The notes under the pieces are model-generated. The model was not told the DNA's origin, searched no databases, and worked only from the letters and a program-made list of their open reading frames with translations. A stretch of 64,000 nucleotides of DNA from Botrimarina colliarenosi (lineage in GTDB: Bacteria; Planctomycetota; Planctomycetia; Pirellulales; Lacipirellulaceae): NCBI RefSeq assembly GCF_007859955.1, contig NZ_SJPR01000001.1:572388-636387 (forward strand). The letters are read 5' to 3'. This document shows positions 19,284 through 29,915 of this stretch, in pieces. Numbering within the stretch: the stretch's first letter is position 1; each line of letters begins with the position of its first letter. Position numbers and translations under genes: made by a program.

Positions 19284-20657
19284 ATGTCCCTCTCTCCGAT
19301 CTTCCGCTCGTTCTCGATCGACCTCCTGGCCGTCCTCGTTATTGCCGGCGCCGGATCGATTGCTTCGGCGCACCCCGACCACGACGCCAAGCCCCGTGCA
19401 TACGACCTGGCTGACCATTTTCGGCCGACGCCGATCCCCGACCGGGTAGTTCTGACCTGGAGCGACGATCCGGCCACAACGATCGACATCACCTACCGCA
19501 CCGCACCGGGCGTCGAGCCAACGCTGTGCCAGTGGGTCGAGGCGAGCCGGATCCTGGGCGACCACGCCTCGGGCGCCGTCCCCGAGTCGGAGCAGACCGA
19601 AGGGACCAGCGAGCCGTTCACCAGCGATCGGGGCGACTGCCTGATGCACAGCATCGCGTTACGGAAGCTCGCGCCCGAGACGCGTTACGCCTATCGGGTC
19701 GGCGATGGCGTCAATTGGAGCGAGTGGCATCACTACACCACCGCGAGCCGCGACGCGAAGCCGTTCGAGTTCCTCTACTTCGGCGACGCCCAAAACGCCG
19801 TTCGCGCGCTCTGGTCGCGGGTCCGTCGCGAGGCGCACGCCGACGCGCCGCGGGCGGCATTCGCCCTGCACGCCGGGGACCTCATCAACGCCTCGAACGC
19901 CGACACCGAGTGGGGTGAATGGCACGGCGCCGCCGGCTGGCTCAACGCCACAGTGCCGACCGTCGCCACGCCCGGCAATCACGAGTACTTCATCCGCAAG
20001 CTGCAGCTGACCGTCTCCGACCACTGGCGGCCCCAATTTTCCTTTCCATTGAACGGTCCAGAAGGGCTTGAAGAGACCTGCTACTGGTTCGACTACCAAG
20101 GGACGCGGTTCATTTCGCTCAACTCGAACGAGAAGCAAGAGGAGCAGGCAGAGTGGCTCGACCGCACGCTCAGCGACCTGCCGCCCGCCCGGTGGACGAT
20201 CGTGACGTTCCACCACCCGATCTTTGCCGCCGCCAAGAACCGCGATAACAGCACGCTCCGCGAGCTCTGGAAGCCGATCTTCGACAAACACCAGGTCGAT
20301 CTGGCGCTGACGGGGCACGACCATGCCTACGCCCGCTCGGGCCTCGGCGGCCCAGGCGATCAGATGGTAGGCGCCGAAAATGCAGGCGAAGGCGTCAGCA
20401 CCAAGGAAGGGAAAACCGTCTACGTGGTGAGCGTCAGCGGCCCGAAGAGCTACCCGCTGGGTCAGGCTTGGGACGAGCCCCGCAGCGGCAGCGGGATACA
20501 ACTCTATCAGGTGATTAGCGTCGACACCGGTTCGATCCGCTATCGGGCGTTCTGCGCCAGCGGCGAACTCTACGACGCCTTCACCATCGAGAAAGACGTC
20601 GATGGCGCTGTGGAACTCATTGAGCAGGCCCCTGAGACGCCCGAGATCCGCAAGTAA
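19284..20657 (+). CDS. Secreted purple-acid-phosphatase-like metallophosphoesterase
   Basis: A signal peptide (about residues 1-29, ending ASA-HP) is followed by an N-terminal fibronectin-like domain (about 45-160) and a calcineurin-like phosphoesterase domain. Metal-binding blocks appear in order: FGDAQN, HAGDLIN, GNHEYF, TFHHPIF and GHDHAYAR. This order and the N-terminal beta domain are those of purple acid phosphatases. It likely releases phosphate from organic esters in the periplasm or outside the cell. It stands alone and converges on the response regulator gene with only eight bases between stops. Confidence 0.88.
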   Translation: MSLSPIFRSFSIDLLAVLVIAGAGSIASAHPDHDAKPRAYDLADHFRPTPIPDRVVLTWSDDPATTIDITYRTAPGVEPTLCQWVEASRILGDHASGAVPESEQTEGTSEPFTSDRGDCLMHSIALRKLAPETRYAYRVGDGVNWSEWHHYTTASRDAKPFEFLYFGDAQNAVRALWSRVRREAHADAPRAAFALHAGDLINASNADTEWGEWHGAAGWLNATVPTVATPGNHEYFIRKLQLTVSDHWRPQFSFPLNGPEGLEETCYWFDYQGTRFISLNSNEKQEEQAEWLDRTLSDLPPARWTIVTFHHPIFAAAKNRDNSTLRELWKPIFDKHQVDLALTGHDHAYARSGLGGPGDQMVGAENAGEGVSTKEGKTVYVVSVSGPKSYPLGQAWDEPRSGSGIQLYQVISVDTGSIRYRAFCASGELYDAFTIEKDVDGAVELIEQAPETPEIRK

Positions 20658-20665
20658 GCCTCGGG

Positions 20666-21577
20666 CTAGTCGGCCATCGCGAACTCGCCCCCGAGGTCGT
20701 AGAACGGCCCACACGGCTTGCAGCGTCGGATCTGGCAGACGACGCGGATCTGCTTTGCCGGCAACTGCGTCGCGTTCCAACAGAGCGCGAGGTACGGCGC
20801 GTTGGTCGCGCGGGTGTGAATAAGTCGCGCGCCCCCTTCTGAGAGGTCACGGAGAGCGAGCTTGAACGGTTCGCCAGTCAGCTCCCAATGTCGATTGACC
20901 GGCGCCGCGATAACCGTCGTGTAGCAGGTCACGCGATCCGACCCACGCAGATCATGCCCCGGAAGCACCGTGGGGACCGGCTTCTCGTTGTCTAAAACCT
21001 CCGACTCGGCGAGGCGGCGGATGAATTCGCGTATCGATTTGGGCGGATCCGTGAGTTCGCCCGGTGAGTCGAAGGCCTTGTCGAGTCGCTCCCCCGCGAG
21101 TTCGGTGAGTTCGACCAGTGAGGTTTCGATCTGATGGAGGAGATTGATCTTCTTGGCGACGTTCTTCTTCGGCGGGGCTTTCGAGAGCACCCTTTGCTTG
21201 AGCTGGCGGTGCTCCACCATCGCCTGGACCTTGAGGGCCAGGATGTCGTAGTTGACCGGTTTGGCGACGACATCGTGCACGCCTCGGCCGATAAGGTCGC
21301 GAACTAGCCGGGGGTCGTAGAGCGCCGTCAGCACCAAGATGCTGGGCGATGCAGGCATCTCTAGCAGGTCCAGGCAGAGCGAGTGCCCGTGCTTGAGAGG
21401 CATCCGCAAGTCGGTCAAGACCGCGTCGTAGGACTTCTGAGACGCTTTACGAATCGCGTCCTCGCCGTCGCACGCCACGTCACATTCGAAGCCGTAGCCC
21501 GTCAACGCACGACGGGTCAGGTCACGAACCTGAGGTTCGTCATCGACGATCAACAGTTGGTTGTTGTTTTGGATCAT
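20666..21577 (-). CDS. Response regulator with receiver and C-terminal PilZ (c-di-GMP-binding) domain
   Basis: The receiver domain (residues 1-125) has acidic residues at 11-14, the phosphoacceptor Asp56 in LTDLRMP, Thr84 and Lys106. A helical linker (about 140-195) leads to a domain with RGSDR at 211-215 and DLSEGG at 244-249. These are the RxxxR and D/NxSxxG c-di-GMP contact motifs of PilZ domains. The protein should therefore combine phosphorylation from the adjacent kinase with c-di-GMP sensing; no DNA-binding output is present. The start overlaps the kinase stop by four bases (ATGA), so the pair is one operon. PilZ assignment is by motif only. Confidence 0.83.
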   Translation of the reverse strand: MIQNNNQLLIVDDEPQVRDLTRRALTGYGFECDVACDGEDAIRKASQKSYDAVLTDLRMPLKHGHSLCLDLLEMPASPSILVLTALYDPRLVRDLIGRGVHDVVAKPVNYDILALKVQAMVEHRQLKQRVLSKAPPKKNVAKKINLLHQIETSLVELTELAGERLDKAFDSPGELTDPPKSIREFIRRLAESEVLDNEKPVPTVLPGHDLRGSDRVTCYTTVIAAPVNRHWELTGEPFKLALRDLSEGGARLIHTRATNAPYLALCWNATQLPAKQIRVVCQIRRCKPCGPFYDLGGEFAMAD

Positions 21578-22392
21578 GGGGTGACCAGGAGCGGCGCCGT
21601 GAAGCCCGCTTCGTCCAAGGATTCAATCCCGTCGCCCTCGGCGTCCACAGCGACCGGCAGATAAAGGTCGAAGCGAGACCCCTCGCCAGGTTGGCTCGTA
21701 ACACCGATGGCTCCGCCAGCCGACTCGACGAACGTCGCCACCATAGCGAGGCCTAGCCCCGTGCCTTTTCCGGGAGACTTCGACGAAAAGAAGAGGTCAA
21801 AAATGTGCGGCAGATTCTCTGCGGGGATCCCTTCTCCGGTGTCGATTACCGAGATTTTGACGTAGTTGCTTGGGGACAGCTCCCCCACCGCAAGATTGTC
21901 CGCCGAAGGGGCCGAGAGGGCGGCGGCTTGCACCGTCAGCACGCCACCGCTTGGCATCGCGTCACGTGCATTAATACATAAATTCAACATCGCTTGTCGG
22001 AACGTGGCGTCACTGGACGCCACGACAGGGACGTGCGTCGACGCGTCGAACTCAAGACGGATGTTCTCGCCAATAATCGGCCGCAACAACAGCCTCAAGG
22101 AGTCGATCGCGTCATTGACGTCGGTCAAATCGCCTTCGTCGAACTCGGATCGAGCGAACTGGAGCAGCCGCCTAGAGAGGTCCGCTGCGCGGTCGGACGC
22201 CGCCATTGCCGCGTCAAGATCGCGTCGGATTTCACTGTCGGGCGGAAGCTGGTTCCGCGCGAAGGAAAGATAGCCTTGAATGATTTGCAACACGTTATTG
22301 AACTCGTGCGCCACCCCTGCAGCGAGACCGTTGATCGTCTCCATCCGCTGGAAAGCGAAGCCGTCCGGGAGTTCACGGCGTGAGTCTGGCAC
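21574..22392 (-). CDS. Sensor-less histidine kinase partner of the PilZ response regulator
   Basis: A soluble 272-aa kinase core. The H-box is GVAHEFNNVLQII with His29; the N-box is NLCINARDAM (about 137-146), G1 is DTGEGIP (184-190), the F-box is IFDLFFSSK and G2 is GKGTGLGLAM (about 209-217). There is no sensor or membrane domain, so input must come from a partner or from upstream phosphotransfer. GTG at 22392 is used; ATG at 22344 would begin just before the H-box helix. The C-terminal ~25 residues are acidic and of unknown role. It is the first gene of the kinase-regulator operon and is divergent from the double-GGDEF gene. Confidence 0.88.
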   Translation of the reverse strand: MPDSRRELPDGFAFQRMETINGLAAGVAHEFNNVLQIIQGYLSFARNQLPPDSEIRRDLDAAMAASDRAADLSRRLLQFARSEFDEGDLTDVNDAIDSLRLLLRPIIGENIRLEFDASTHVPVVASSDATFRQAMLNLCINARDAMPSGGVLTVQAAALSAPSADNLAVGELSPSNYVKISVIDTGEGIPAENLPHIFDLFFSSKSPGKGTGLGLAMVATFVESAGGAIGVTSQPGEGSRFDLYLPVAVDAEGDGIESLDEAGFTAPLLVTP

Positions 22393-22740
22393 AGTGGTGA
22401 ATAGCCTGTCGCTTGCAGTAAGCAGGTTCTTGTCGCCTCGAAAGTACGTCGCCCCCAGGGTTCCCGCTTAGCGTTTGCGGTATTCCGCGGCCTTCTGAGG
22501 CCATTGCGGGTGAAGACGATTAACACAGTCACGCCGGCCGGGCCTTTTCACCCGGTTTTTAAGGGCGTCATGCCACCCGCGCGACGCCCACTTCGGCGTG
22601 TCTTTTTGTTCGGTTTACCGTCAGTTTCGGTCCACCCCTCTCGCATTGCGAACTACCTTTTTCGGCTGACCGGTATCCCCTGGGGTGCCGGAACCGCCCT
22701 AGGCATCGACCGTCACAGCTCTCAGTGAAGACTGCTAAGA
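22393..22740. other. Divergent regulatory region between kinase operon and GGDEF gene
   Basis: About 350 bases with no supported gene; a 74-codon frame on the plus strand (22504-22728) lacks a ribosome site and recognisable content. The span must hold promoters for both c-di-GMP units, making it a candidate site for joint regulation. I could not identify a certain operator or promoter. Confidence 0.4.
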
Positions 22741-24219
22741 ATGGACTTGCTAGCCAACGCCGCATCCGTCGCCCCGCTCGTTCTGGTGAACCTGGTATTC
22801 GCCGCGATCGCTATCGGCGTCGGCTTTGCCGCAGGAGCGTGGGTCGGGAGTGCGAAGTCGGATCGCGTCACGCCGTCGCCGGATCTTTCCCCCAAGCTCG
22901 ACGAGCATAAGCTAGTCCTCGAAAGCACGATGCTGGCGAGTGATCGACTCCGTGACCTCGCCGTCAGCGTCGCTTCCGATGTCGGCGCCCATAACGCCAA
23001 CATCGGCGCGATCGAAGCGCAACTCTCCTGCGACAACGCCGACGGCGCGGCCAGCGCCGAGACCGTGCTCAGAGCCCTCGAGCAGATCGGTGAAGCCAAT
23101 CAGGCATTGCAGTCAAAGCTCGCGAAAGCCGAACTACAGATTCAATCCCAAGCCGAGCTTATTCGCGCTCACGAGTCCGAAGCCCGGACCGATTCTCTGA
23201 CACAACTCGCCAACCGGCGCGCCTTCGACGACGAAATCCAGCGCCGCTTCGCCGAATGGGAACGGTTCGGCACGCCTTTTTCATTGTTAATTCTCGACGT
23301 CGATCACTTTAAGAGTTTCAACGACACGCATGGCCACCAAGCCGGCGATGAGGTGCTGCGTCGGGTCGCCCAGGCGATCACAAGCGGGGGCCGAGAAATG
23401 GACCTTGCCTGTCGCTACGGTGGTGAGGAATTCGCCGTCGTCATGCCGACAACCGAGGGGATCGATGGCGGCATTCTGGCGGAACGTGTGCGTATGGCGA
23501 TCGAGACCATGAGTATTCCCTTCGAGGGGAAGAGGCTCTCGGTGACAGCCAGCGGCGGTCTGGCGGGCGTGGAGCCGGGCGACAACATCGCCAGACTGGT
23601 GAAACGGGCCGACGAGGCGCTGTATGCCTCGAAGGACGCCGGCCGGAACAATACGCACCGACACACCAACTCGGTCTGCGTGGCGATCGGCAATCTCACC
23701 GGCCAGCCCGACTGCGCTACGGCGGACGTGGTGCAGCCCGAAACAAAGATGGAGATGGACGCGCTCCCCAACCGGACCCGCTTTCTTGAGCTCCTGCGGT
23801 CCGAAGTTCGGACTTCTCAACAGCGTTCCATGCCGCTTTCGCTCGTCACAGCCGACTTTCGGAGTTATGGCCGCCTGAAATCGGAGTTTGGCGACGCCGT
23901 CGCTCTGCTCACACTGGACTCCATCGCCCAGTTCCTCGGCAATGCGTTGCAGGAGGGGGGGTGCCTCGGGCGGCTCGGCGAAAGTGCCTTCATCGCGCTG
24001 ATGCCGGACTGCACCGCTGCGGCAGCCACGGCCGCCGGTGAACGGATCAATGCCGCTCTGGCTCATTGCTCGGTCCCCCTCGGAGACGGGCACCTGACGC
24101 TCTCGACGCAGATGAACGTCACGGAGCTGCTCCCGAGCGACACTGCCGCGAGCTTCATGGAGCGCGCCGAGAGCGCCTTGGGTCACGTCGTCAGCAACGC
24201 GGAACCGGTCCTGGTTTAG
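22741..24219 (+). CDS. Membrane-anchored diguanylate cyclase with one intact and one degenerate GGDEF domain
   Basis: An N-terminal helix (about residues 10-37) anchors a coiled-coil region (about 50-150) and a first GGDEF domain with DSLTQLANRRAFD and the active motif YGGEEF (G227-F231). An I-site RxxD (R218-D221) sits exactly five residues before it, so the enzyme should make c-di-GMP and be product-inhibited. A second GGDEF-like domain (about 340-485) has LPNRTRFLELL but reads GESAF (413-417) in place of GG(D/E)EF, so it is predicted inactive and may be regulatory. It is divergent from the kinase/PilZ pair, which suggests producer and receiver of one circuit. Confidence 0.88.
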   Translation: MDLLANAASVAPLVLVNLVFAAIAIGVGFAAGAWVGSAKSDRVTPSPDLSPKLDEHKLVLESTMLASDRLRDLAVSVASDVGAHNANIGAIEAQLSCDNADGAASAETVLRALEQIGEANQALQSKLAKAELQIQSQAELIRAHESEARTDSLTQLANRRAFDDEIQRRFAEWERFGTPFSLLILDVDHFKSFNDTHGHQAGDEVLRRVAQAITSGGREMDLACRYGGEEFAVVMPTTEGIDGGILAERVRMAIETMSIPFEGKRLSVTASGGLAGVEPGDNIARLVKRADEALYASKDAGRNNTHRHTNSVCVAIGNLTGQPDCATADVVQPETKMEMDALPNRTRFLELLRSEVRTSQQRSMPLSLVTADFRSYGRLKSEFGDAVALLTLDSIAQFLGNALQEGGCLGRLGESAFIALMPDCTAAAATAAGERINAALAHCSVPLGDGHLTLSTQMNVTELLPSDTAASFMERAESALGHVVSNAEPVLV

Positions 24220-24540
24220 GCGGACGTTCTGCTCGTCGCACCGGCGTACCACCGGTGTCTCGCCCGCATTTTGCAGGGCTTTTTTGGCTGGTTGGACGGG
24301 AATCGACAGATTTTCCGGATCGCCCCCCTTGTTCTCTCTCAAGGGGCCAGTAGGATTCTGCCGAAGTTGGTTGGCCTAGTCGTCGCTTGCGACAAACAGG
24401 CGCCACCAACAGCGGAGAGACCAGCGGCGATGATCTGTAAAGGCAACGCCGCAGAGCGACGAACGCCGACCGTCGGCGGCCGTAGTTCGGGGGAAAGGCC
24501 AGGTGACTGGATGACCCCGAAAAAAACTCTCGAATGCCCT

Positions 24541-24569
24541 TTGACAGCATCGGGAGCCTCGGTTAAAGT
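24541..24569 (+). promoter_or_regulatory. Sigma-70-type promoter of the 23S-5S rRNA unit
   Basis: A perfect TTGACA (24541-24546) is followed after a 17-base spacer by TAAAGT (24564-24569), four of six matches to TATAAT. It is about 415 bases upstream of the predicted 23S 5' end and in the correct orientation. Confidence 0.7.
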
Positions 24570-24721
24570 TCTGAGCTCGCAGCAGACGGAGCGAACGAAG
24601 TAGTCAGTAGCAGGGCGGCTAGCGAGCCGCCAGATTTGGACTGGCTCCTTCGTGCGTCCCGTCGCTGTGCGACGGCGAGGCGTAGATCCCGGCAGGCTGT
24701 GGCCGGGCCAGCGTTTTCGCT

Positions 24722-24739
24722 GGCGATCTTTGACAATTT
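24722..24739 (+). promoter_or_regulatory. boxA-like antitermination element in the rRNA leader
   Basis: GATCTTTGACAATTT closely resembles the rRNA leader boxA of enterobacteria (TGCTCTTTAACAATTT). It lies directly before the 23S processing stem. It also contains TTGACA but has no -10 at the right distance, so it is read as boxA rather than a second promoter. Such elements recruit NusB/NusE to prevent premature termination; function here is inferred. Confidence 0.55.
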
Positions 24740-24741
24740 GG

Positions 24742-24753
24742 CTTGAGCAAGAG
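24742..24753 (+). other. 5' half of 23S rRNA processing stem
   Basis: CTTGAGCAAGAG here is perfectly complementary to CTCTTGCTCAAG at 27848-27859, beyond the 23S 3' end. The pairing loops out the whole 23S rRNA, as expected of an RNase III-type precursor stem. Confidence 0.75.
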
Positions 24754-24982
24754 TGGCATCTTAATTGGGGCGACTCGGCCGTCGGTGCGTCTTTCGAGAC
24801 GGTCCGGTGGGTGAGTTGTCCTTGTCGAGCACCTCGCTCTGTAAGCGACCTTGGGTGTCTAGCCCGGGGGAGCAAGCGGAGCAAAGAAGCGTTACTCGCT
24901 GTTGGTCTTCGCCGGCCAGCAGCAACGATAGCAACCATTCTTCGATAGTGATGAGCGTAAGCTTTGAGCGTTCGATTAATGT

Positions 24983-27791
<2,809 letters not shown>

Positions 27792-27847
27792 TTAATCAAA
27801 CGCTTCAAGCGTGCTAGAGACAGTCACCGTGAGGTGATTGTCAGTCC

Positions 27848-27859
27848 CTCTTGCTCAAG
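27848..27859 (+). other. 3' half of 23S rRNA processing stem
   Basis: CTCTTGCTCAAG pairs with 24742-24753. It lies about 57 bases after the 23S 3' end and before the 5S gene. Confidence 0.75.
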
Positions 27860-27909
27860 TCATGTCATAGACAGACACAGTCATGTCGCTGAGAAATCAG
27901 CGGCGAGGC

Positions 27910-27933
27910 GTGTTAGGTTTCACCACCTAACAC
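27910..27933 (+). other. Hairpin in the 23S-5S spacer
   Basis: A perfect 9-bp inverted repeat (GTGTTAGGT / ACCTAACAC, loop TTCACC) just before the 5S gene. No U-tract follows, so it is more likely a processing signal for the 5S 5' end than a terminator. Confidence 0.6.
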
Positions 27934-27937
27934 GGCT

Positions 27938-28047
27938 TTCTGGCGACCATATTCGAAAGGAAATACCTGTTCCCATTCCGAACACAGTAGTCAAGCTTTC
28001 GAAGCCGATGATAGTGCCTACCAGTGCGAAAGTAGGTATCGCCAGTT
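27938..28047 (+). rRNA. rrf: 5S ribosomal RNA
   Basis: About 110 nt closed by CTGGCGA / TCGCCAG. It contains the conserved loop CCCATTCCGAACACAG and the 3' GCGAAAGTAGG segment. It is co-directional with 23S and about 145 bases downstream of it; exact ends are estimated. Confidence 0.95.
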
Positions 28048-28051
28048 TTTT

Positions 28052-28087
28052 AAACCCTCCCGGGCTTCGGCCCGGGAGGGTTTTTTT
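28052..28087 (+). terminator. Rho-independent terminator of the rRNA unit
   Basis: A perfect 14-bp stem (28052-28065 and 28070-28083, loop TTCG) with a very GC-rich core, followed by a run of T (28081-28087), immediately after 5S. Confidence 0.95.
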
Positions 28088-28240
28088 ATGGCCTTATCCT
28101 GCCGTTGGCATCGCCTCGCATTTTGGCCAATAGGGTCCAGCTGAGGCGTCGGTTGAAGACGCCGGTTGCCCTTTGCTCAATGGCTAACCAAGCTGGCCAT
28201 ACGTGATGAAGTCCCACGTGTCGTCACGACATGGGGGGTC

Positions 28241-28744
28241 TTACTTCGACAGGTGGCCGACGAAGCCAGCCGCTTCGAGCACCGGCTGGGTGAGCGGGTC
28301 GGTGAATTTCACCATGGCGATCTCGTCGAAGGGGATCACGAGAAAGCGACCGCCTAAGGAGTCGGGGCTGGTCCGCTCTAGAAGCAGAAATTGACCCCGA
28401 ATCATGAACGCCTTGAAGGGCGACGCCTCATTCAGCTTGCTGATCAGGATCCCGCGTTGAGGAACTGAACTCGGCCAATCACAGAAGAGATCGTGCCAGT
28501 GGCTTTGGGCAACGGTCGTGGGCTCTGCGACGACTGTCGGTAGGGGAGGGGCCGGAACCGACGGACGCGTCTCGGGGGGAGCCGGTCGCTGTACGGAGGC
28601 CGCCTCGGCGCGGGCCAAGGCAGCGATGGCGGGACTAACGGCGGGGGCCGACTTCGCGGCACGTTCCTGGACTGACGGTGGATTCGTCGGTGTTGCCGAG
28701 GCGACGGCCGGAGGGCATGTCGGAACGGAGGAAGGCAAACTCAT
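28241..28744 (-). CDS. Small conserved-looking hypothetical protein with Pro/Ala-rich N-terminus
   Basis: 167 aa. The first ~75 residues are Pro/Ala/Ser-rich and probably disordered. The last ~85 residues look like a compact domain (WHDLFCDWPSSVPQRGIL, FLLLERTSPDSLGGRFLVI, IAMVKFTDPLTQPVLEAAGF). No signal peptide or membrane helix is seen. It lies 150 bases downstream of the ATP-grasp ligase gene on the same strand and may be co-transcribed with the ligase/transglutaminase genes. I do not recognise the family. ATG at 28744 is the natural start. Confidence 0.6.
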   Translation of the reverse strand: MSLPSSVPTCPPAVASATPTNPPSVQERAAKSAPAVSPAIAALARAEAASVQRPAPPETRPSVPAPPLPTVVAEPTTVAQSHWHDLFCDWPSSVPQRGILISKLNEASPFKAFMIRGQFLLLERTSPDSLGGRFLVIPFDEIAMVKFTDPLTQPVLEAAGFVGHLSK

Positions 28745-28894
28745 CGCGGAAACCTAAGGCGGCGCGGAGACGGGCTGGGCGCGAGCAGTTGCGACCCCAG
28801 AGAAGGGCTCGACCCCCACGGAAGGGTAGGTCACGTGGGGCGGCCGGGCGCTGCACTGCCGATCACAATCGTCCGCCAGCTCTTGAAGAGGCCG

Positions 28895-29851
28895 CTAGAG
28901 GCCCATATTCGCCACTTCATCGATGAGCCGCCACCGCGCGTCACCTTTCAGGAGGTGATCCGGGTTGGACCTGACCCGCTCGAGCCGCGGCCAAATGCCG
29001 ACGCGGTTGGCCACTTGAATCGCCAACCCCGGACGCGCGTTGGCCTCAAGGACGACCGGTCCTTTCTGGGCGTCAATGACGAAGTCGACGCCGATGTAAC
29101 CCATTTCGAGGGCGTCGGAGAGCTTCATGGCTGAATCGAGCAGGTGCCTCCAGTTCGGCAGTTCGATACCAGCGATCGGCTGATGGGTGTCAGGATGCTC
29201 ATCGACGATCCGGTTGCTGCAGACGCCGCCGTAGGTTTGTCCACTCGAAAGGTCGATTGCAGCCGCGATTGCGCCCTGGTGCAGGTTGGCTCGGCCTCCC
29301 GAGGCGTGCGTCGGAAGCCGTAGCATCGCCATGACGGGGATCCCGCGGTACAGGATCACACGGACGTCGGGGGTGCCGCCGACCGAGACGCTGTCGAGGG
29401 CCGGATGAGTGACGATCCGCCGTTCGACGATCACCGTGTCCATCTTGCCGCCAAGCGAGTGCAAGCCGGAAATGATCGTCGAGAGGTGATATCGGACCTC
29501 ATTCCACCGGAGCCCGCGTCCGCTTGGGCTGATGTAGATGTCACCGACATGCTCGGCGATGACCATGACGCCGCGCCCAGCGGCGCCACAGGCGGGTTTA
29601 ATCACAAAGTCGGTGATTTCGCGGACGAGTTCCGGGAACCTGCCTACTTCGCCGTGCTTGTCGAAGACCCCGTAGGTTTCGGGGACCGGGATGTCGTTCG
29701 CCTCGCAGATCGACTTCGTAATGAGCTTGTTATCGACCCGGGGATAAAGCCGGCGGGGATTCGACTCGAGGATGTACGAGAGGTTGCGGCGGTTGATCCC
29801 AAGGATCCCGCTATCTTTCAATTCACTCGGCCAGGCGAACCAGCGCGGCAT
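28895..29851 (-). CDS. RimK-related ATP-grasp ligase (alpha-L-glutamate ligase homolog)
   Basis: An ATP-grasp fold enzyme expected to join amino acids through an acyl-phosphate. Visible features are the N-terminal LGINRRNLSYILESNPR, the nucleotide-binding strand DFVIKPACGAAGRGVMV (81-97), the VIVERRI strand (about 147), the DVRVILYRG strand and the metal-binding GVDFVIDAQKGPVVLEANARPG region near the C-terminus. ATG at 29851 gives 318 aa, the size usual for this subfamily; a longer frame to 29974 would overlap the upstream gene and adds unlike residues. It lies 64 bases after the transglutaminase-7TM gene on the same strand. The substrate is unknown; a peptide or protein tail is the family-based guess. 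Confidence 0.85.
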   Translation of the reverse strand: MPRWFAWPSELKDSGILGINRRNLSYILESNPRRLYPRVDNKLITKSICEANDIPVPETYGVFDKHGEVGRFPELVREITDFVIKPACGAAGRGVMVIAEHVGDIYISPSGRGLRWNEVRYHLSTIISGLHSLGGKMDTVIVERRIVTHPALDSVSVGGTPDVRVILYRGIPVMAMLRLPTHASGGRANLHQGAIAAAIDLSSGQTYGGVCSNRIVDEHPDTHQPIAGIELPNWRHLLDSAMKLSDALEMGYIGVDFVIDAQKGPVVLEANARPGLAIQVANRVGIWPRLERVRSNPDHLLKGDARWRLIDEVANMGL

Positions 29852-29915
29852 CTTGGTGACTCGAGGGGGGAAGGGCGTCGCGGACCTGAAATCGGCAAGG
29901 GGGATCCGGACAAGG

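Larger units (their letters stand above)
24570..24982 (+). other. rRNA leader, with short hairpins, boxA-like element and 23S processing stem
   Basis: The transcribed leader between the promoter and 23S contains no supported gene. Two small hairpins occur early (24614-24631, GGCGGCT-AGCG-AGCCGCC; and about 24659-24675). A boxA-like motif and the 5' half of a processing stem follow at 24722-24753. Open frames on both strands here have no coding character and are rejected. Confidence 0.6.

Noticed and set aside
22504-22728. 74-codon plus-strand frame between kinase and GGDEF gene
   Set aside because: No ribosome site, no recognisable content, and it occupies the only available divergent promoter region.
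24730-24758. Second TTGACA as an extra rRNA promoter
   Set aside because: No -10 sequence at 16-18 bases; the match to boxA is better.
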